Below are positions 58,641 to 64,000 of a stretch of 64,000 nucleotides of DNA, piece after piece. The stretch is from Daucus carota subsp. sativus. Taxonomy: Eukaryota; Streptophyta; Magnoliopsida; Apiales; Apiaceae. The notes below the pieces were generated by a model. It was not told where the DNA came from. It saw nothing but the letters and a program-made list of their open reading frames with translations, and did not search any database. The stretch is from the NCBI RefSeq assembly GCF_001625215.2, contig NC_030389.2:1896930-1960929 (forward strand), read 5' to 3'. A program made the position numbers and the translations under genes. The first letter of the stretch is position 1; every line of letters begins with the position of its first letter.

Positions 58641-59335
58641 GCTGTAGTCACAGTGTTTGATTGTAGTCTCATCTCATCCCTCCCAAGTGTCTAGAGAGTT
58701 TAAAAACTCCTGCTTTTGCCTTGTAATATATTGTGCTTCTTTTTATCAGAGTCTCTGAGAGTAATTGATCTATATTCTCATTTCAAGAGTTATACAAACA
58801 AGTGTCCTAGATTGCACAAGGACTCGATAAATATACATCGCTATTTGTCTCAAAACAGTTATTCCTAATTTGATACCATGCGTCATTTCCTATATCTGGT
58901 AGGCAGTATGTTTGAATATCTTATGACATAAATAACACCTTCTATTTATTTCAAGATATAGCAAATAAATCAATAAACTTTGGTAATGAAAAATTAGATA
59001 CCAGATACTTGGACAATAATAATGTGGACAAAGCAAAATGCTTTCTTATATAGATAGATCATAGATGATAAATGTTGACATGCCTTCTCATATCAAAGGA
59101 TTAAGCAAATCCTAGTCCCTTAAAAATTTTAAAAAAACATAACCAATTCTATATCAATGTATATCAAGCTGCAAATAAAGCTAAACAGATCATCATTTTC
59201 CACCAAGAAAGTCAAACTTCGTTTCACCAACATGAAACACTGCTCGTATATAGTATCCCTATCTTTTTGTTTGTTATCAAGAATTGCCAACTTATTTTTG
59301 CACAAATCTAACAACTCCATCTTTCAGGATTTGTC
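58641..59335. other. 3' flank of the cyclin gene
   Basis: Probably includes the cyclin 3' UTR near 59335. No other gene seen. Confidence 0.4.
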
Positions 59336-62300
59336 TTAGCATTTGTTTGGTTGATGGCCTTGAAAGTATGACGGAGGAATTGCTGAGGGTGGCCTTAATT
59401 CTGCAACACATTTGAACTGTGCAAGTAAAAGAAAACGCTAGGAGTTAATCACTATTTCTATACTAGCATACAACTAATTATGCCTCTCAGAAGCAAAGTG
59501 TTTTACAACAGAAAACATATGATCTGCTCAGGGAGGTTGATGTACCTTAGGGTGCATGTACTTTTGTCTTACTGCTTGAGAAGAAAACCCCTTGCATAAT
59601 TGCAGAAAACGAAGCGCAAGTACACACTCCACCAGCTCAAATGCTTCGTAACCACTGTATAGCTGCAATGCTAAACTCTGCAAGTAGAAAATAATAATCA
59701 TAAAGTTGTATAATAAATCATGTGATATATAACAAGATATGATGGTCTAAAAGTCTAAGAATGTGTCCAAATTTATCTGCGATCCTGTATTTCTAAATGA
59801 ACACACTGTAAATTTCAGAAACAGTGGTAACTTGTTGTAGTATCTGATTGTCATAATAAGAATTAAGATACCAAGCACATTAAATATAGTCAATATTTAG
59901 ATGCATGTGAATATTGTATGGATAAGAGGCATATCTCACCCATGGATGCTTCTCCGGTTGAATTGTAAAGTTTGAAAGAAAGATCGCTGAGGCAGCAATC
60001 ATTGATGGATTAAACCGAAGAAAACCATAATTTAATAGGCTAAGCTCCGCAAGATAGCAAACCAAGATTTCAAACTTCAGATTTGGCTAAGGAAAAGCAA
60101 AATGATAGACTCAGTAAAAACTCAAACAAAGGAAATTTTATTGCAATAGAGGAAAAGGGAATCCAGGTTCTAGCTTACCGTGGGATTTTCATTAGCAGCC
60201 CTTAAAAAACTTCTGCACGTTCATAAGATAAGATAACCTCGATTAGTAATAGTAATATCAATCGGCAATGACATACTTCATAGAACATTACATATATACA
60301 AGAACATAAAATTGCTGTTGGTAACAGTGCTCTTACCTTATAAAAGTTTTAGTTGTCGGATTACTAACTTCGAAGTTTAAAAACTTTAGGATATCCTTTT
60401 CCATTTCCACCACCTGTACATTTTTCACAAGATTTACATGATACTGAATTTCCCATATTGAAACTTGACACATATGTTTACAAAGAAAAAATTCAACACC
60501 TCCTCTTTGACATAGGTATTATCAGTTATATAGCAAAAATCTTCAATACGAGGCGGAGTGATTTCTTCATGTTTCCTATCATAAATTACAAGTTAGCTAT
60601 TATAAATTAAACCGAGAAATATAACGAAAATACTAATTTTAAAGTTCACCAAACGTACGAGGCTATTAGCATGCAAGAAACACCAAGAAGCTGGAGCTTG
60701 TTTCTGCTAAGGGCATGAGATGAGAGATATCTGTCAATGTATGACACAGCGAGATAAAGGGTATCTGAGATGAGCTTGTACTCGTCTGCAACCTCCACCA
60801 ACCAGTCCACAAGGATTTCTCGCATACCTATAGTAATATCCGTCTGAACCTTTTCCATATAATTAGATAAGGGTCGCCTTTTTTCCTCAGCCTAAAGATG
60901 TCAACATTAGATTAAAAGAATGATTACTACCTCTAACGCTGACACTTTAAACTTAAACCACAATATAATGATTAGGTGCTTCCCACACTTCTTTAGTTCT
61001 GCAACATTCACTAAACAATCAATATATTGAAAGACCTAATGGTTATGATATTACACAAACATTGAAATGCTAAAATGCTCTGTAATGATCAAAATTGTTT
61101 CAGAACAAAGATATCTTAAAGTGGCCCAAATGAAAATATGGACAAAAGGGCAGATAATAAAATTTAAAATCGCCAAAATCTAGTTCTCGCAATATTCGAC
61201 AATTAAAAAGCTTAAAAATCAACTTATACAAGGTAATACAAACTACCACAATACTTGCATCACATCCTTCATTCTCCGGTCCGGTACAAATGCATAAAAT
61301 CATTTAAGCAAGTGCATAAAAATCACAATATCATTCTCATAAACCAAAGACGCAGAATCTCTCTCGCTTCCTTTACAGGAGGTCGAGGGCTCGAACCTTG
61401 TCAATGACAAGGTAGATGTGTAAGTGTGTTAATTATCATATAAACATTATATTATCATTTACATGTAAAAAATAATTTAAATAGGAATTTATTCCCTACA
61501 TACGTCTCAACCAAAAATAAAAGTCATAGAGTGATATAATACCCGCACATCTTTCTACCCGGGTATAATCATTTAAAATATATTCAACTTTACACACGAG
61601 CGGTCAAAAAAATGCTATAACGGTTTGTTTGTTTTTAAAAAAAAAAAAACCAACTAACAGACAATAACACCTGTTCAGACTAGAAAATATACAATATCAA
61701 CATATTAGCATCTTCGCTACCTCAAATTCAACTTCATATCAACAAAATCAAAAAAAAAAAAAAAAAAAAGTAAAAATAATAATAATAATAATAATAACAA
61801 CAACAATAATAAAATAACTCAAAAGTACAAAAATACCCAAAACACTAAATCACAATCGTCTCCCATCTATAGATGTGGTATTTATGATTACTGGCTCTGC
61901 CGTCCCAGTGCAATCATTCAATATATTCAAATTTACGCGCGAAAAATTTAAAATTAAAATAGTGACATCAGACATGCTTAGACAGAAAAACATCCAATCA
62001 CGTTCGTCAACACTCTGATACCTCAAATTCAACTTCAAATCACCAATCAAACAGAATCACAATCATTCATAACTTCCATTCCAGTATCAACACTAAACAT
62101 AATTATATTCTACACATATAGTCCAAAATTTAAGAACACACACACAGACACAAAATCATGCAGAGCCTGGAGAGAGAGAGAGAGAGAGAGAGACCTCCAT
62201 AGAGCGAAGACACTGATAAATAAGCGGAGAGTGCCCCTTCTTCAACTGCCCATCTTTCTTCTCCGCAATCTTCTTCAACGTCTTCTTCACTATCATCTCA

Positions 62301-62473
62301 GGCGTACAAACATCTTCAAAACCCAAATTCACATTCCCCCCATTAGCACTCAGCTCACCCAACACAGACCTTTTCCTAGGAGACACAGCCTGCTGATTAA
62401 GCGTGTTAGACGATCCGAATGCTCGCTTCTTCGACGACCCATCGGCTGAAACACAGTTCTCGTCATTACCCAT
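59336..62473 (-). CDS. CYCA3: A3-type cyclin (352 aa)
   Basis: Eight minus-strand exons: 62473-62195, 60891-60659, 60575-60500, 60413-60337, 60212-60179, 60086-59940, 59677-59546 and 59416-59336. All have GT-AG introns and the frame closes over 353 codons. The N terminus has a destruction-box-like RSVLGELS (residues 35-42), which would direct APC/C degradation. Cyclin_N starts in exon 2 with the A/B-cyclin signature [18 protein letters not shown] and continues [37 protein letters not shown] (split across exons 3 and 4). Cyclin_C follows in exons 6-8 ([32 protein letters not shown]). The order and length match plant A3 cyclins, which activate CDKA around G1/S. Intron 1 is 1.3 kb and its donor lies at the edge of a CT repeat (ATGGAG|GTCTCTCTCT), an unusual donor context. 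The DLWNRP-type pre-cyclin motifs were not searched in detail. Confidence 0.95.
62170..62193 (-). repeat. GA/CT tract at cyclin intron 1 donor
   Basis: GAGAGA on the plus strand, so CTCTCT directly follows the GT of intron 1 of the cyclin gene. Length change here could affect splicing. Confidence 0.8.
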
Positions 62474-63586
62474 TTCTAAATTATCGAAATTCGAAGTGGA
62501 TGCTTCTGAATTGAACTCTGGTTTTTCTAGGGTTTTAGCAATGAAAATGAAGAAAAGTGTTTGTGTTTATATTTTATATATGTGAAATGATTGAGGGGGA
62601 ATGAATATTGAATATAAAATTAGAAAATGCAATGCCGCCCATTTATTATTTTAAGTTATGTGTTTTACCGCCCATACTTTTCGGTTTGAAATGTTTGTGA
62701 CCCGGTTTAGACCACCAAATTTTAGAAGAGTTTATTGGAAATTTCTCAAATGTCGTAAGGTTAATTTGGTTTTTTCTCAGGTCTAAACGTAGACTTATTT
62801 TTATTTTTTATAATTTCTTTTAAATTTCCTTTTAGAATTTAATTGAAAAAACCAATTGATTTTATATTCTATTACTTCTTAAAAATTGATAGAGAACACA
62901 TTTGATTTTATATTTTATTTCTTTCTAAAATTGATAAAACAAATTCTATGACTTGTGAACTATAATTATAATTTAAATACAAATTTCAACTAAAAACAAT
63001 AACTTGCTAAAAATTATAATTTACAGATACTAGTTTTAAGATCAGAGAACATCTTGATTTACTTACAGATTTAGTTCCAAATAATATATTTAGAGGGGTG
63101 TATTTAATTGAGATTTTACAGAATTCTATTTAATTCATGAAATCTGAAACTATTCAATTGAGATTGTTTTAAAGTTAATTGTAATCTCAGGATATTCAAT
63201 TGGATATTTAAATTATGCCACAAAATCTGGTAGTAGTCAATCAGAATTTTAAATTATTTTCAAAATCCAATGGTACTCAATTGAGATTGTATAAAATCCA
63301 TTAAAATTTAATAGTATTCGAATATTGGTGGATTTTTTTCGGTTTCATAAAATGATGGATTTTTGTGGGAATTTTTCGGTGTATTTTAAGTTTTTTGAAA
63401 TCCAACCAAAATCTACGAGATTTTAAAGTTTTGTGCTTAAATTCTTTATAAAAAAAAAAATCAACTCTGCAACAATTTATCAAGTCACATACGATATAAT
63501 AAAATTCATTAGATTCAAAATAATTCATAAAAAATTCCAATGAATACACCCTAAAAGCATACGGACACGATTAACGAGGCTAGTAC
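62474..63586. other. Upstream of the cyclin gene
   Basis: 5' leader and promoter region of the cyclin (first about 150 bp), then AT-rich DNA. Several CAATTGAGATT-type phrases recur between 63100 and 63300, suggesting an eroded short tandem repeat. Confidence 0.45.
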
Positions 63587-63815
63587 GAGCTGCGACTTAA
63601 GCCAGGCTCGTTATTTAGTTCACAACCAGGATGTGCGAGCTGTGACTAGGCTCGATTGTGCGGTTAAAACCCGCACAGCTGCGACGAGCTGTGACTAGGC
63701 TCGATTGTGCGGTTAAAACCCGCACAGCTGCGACTTGAGCCAGACTCGTTTGCGGGCTCGTTAGCTCTAGATTTAGTTCACAGGCCAGGATATGCGAGCT
63801 GTCACTAGGCTCCAT
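63587..63815. repeat. Nested tandem repeats with hairpins
   Basis: Two identical 49-bp units start at 63636 and 63685 (CGAGCTGTGACTAGGCTCGA..). Each contains TGTGCGG, a short loop and CCGCACA, a perfect 7-bp hairpin. A larger imperfect repeat of about 138 bp brackets them: the AGCTGCGACTT phrase with GCCAG and TTTAGTTCACA recurs at 63588 and 63726. The block is GC-rich in AT-rich surroundings. Confidence 0.85.
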
Positions 63816-64000
63816 TCTGACCAGCTCTATATATCATAGGTAGCTAACACTGAAAATACATGGGACCATCTGTCTAATCTTATTTTTTAGAGATAAGAAC
63901 TTATTCCTGTAAAAAAAAATTACATAAATTCTATTTTTTTTTCTTAAATAAAACCGTTATGTTTTGTCAAATAACAAATATAAAACACCTTTTAAACATT
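63816..64000. other. Right edge, no gene seen
   Basis: AT-rich, nothing recognised. Confidence 0.4.

Noticed and set aside
61371-61400. GGCTCGAACC, resembling a reversed tRNA or SINE B box
   Set aside because: No A box at the right distance, no cloverleaf and no A-rich tail could be found.

Overview
The window is nuclear DNA of a flowering plant, most likely a eudicot. The genes carry GT-AG introns, the intergenic DNA is AT-rich, and plant-only families occur (an NFD6-like protein, an EAR-motif single C2H2 zinc finger, a type-B-like receiver, an A3 cyclin). Plant transposon families are abundant. I cannot name the species from sequence alone. Exon models were built by eye from reading frames and splice sites.

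Host genes, left to right: an atypical bHLH transcription factor (minus, 4335-1627, 5 exons, 245 aa); a small protein with an ACT-like fold pattern (plus, 8751-9193); a LYR-motif protein like LYRM9 (minus, 28481-27963, 90 aa); a GH95 alpha-L-fucosidase (plus, 30541-35215, 10 exons, 829 aa); a stand-alone receiver-domain response regulator (plus, 39122-39844, 133 aa); an NFD6-like mitochondrial protein (plus, 43892-44312, 93 aa); a single C2H2 zinc-finger EAR repressor (plus, 48939-49376, 145 aa); and an A3-type cyclin (minus, 62473-59336, 8 exons, 352 aa). They look like independent genes rather than a pathway cluster.

The dominant mobile element is a complete Ty3/gypsy retrotransposon of the Tat type (10534-19871). 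Its 151-bp LTRs look identical by eye and it is flanked by the 5-bp duplication ATCTC. It has one uninterrupted 1915-aa Gag-Pol frame with two RNase H domains. On the opposite strand, between integrase and the 3' LTR, lies a three-exon reading frame of 622 aa. This is the most remarkable feature of the window.

The remaining space is filled by degraded transposons and gene fragments: LINE tails, hAT and Harbinger remnants, an exon resembling RPAC1, an exon resembling a CorA-like protein, a LOB-domain start, and second copies of the fucosidase exon 1, the ACT-like gene and the zinc-finger gene. There are at least ten small inverted-repeat elements (MULE, Stowaway, CACTA, hAT-like and foldback), several with visible target-site duplications. 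A 260-bp perfect (TC)n tract and a G-rich block lie 3' of the fucosidase.
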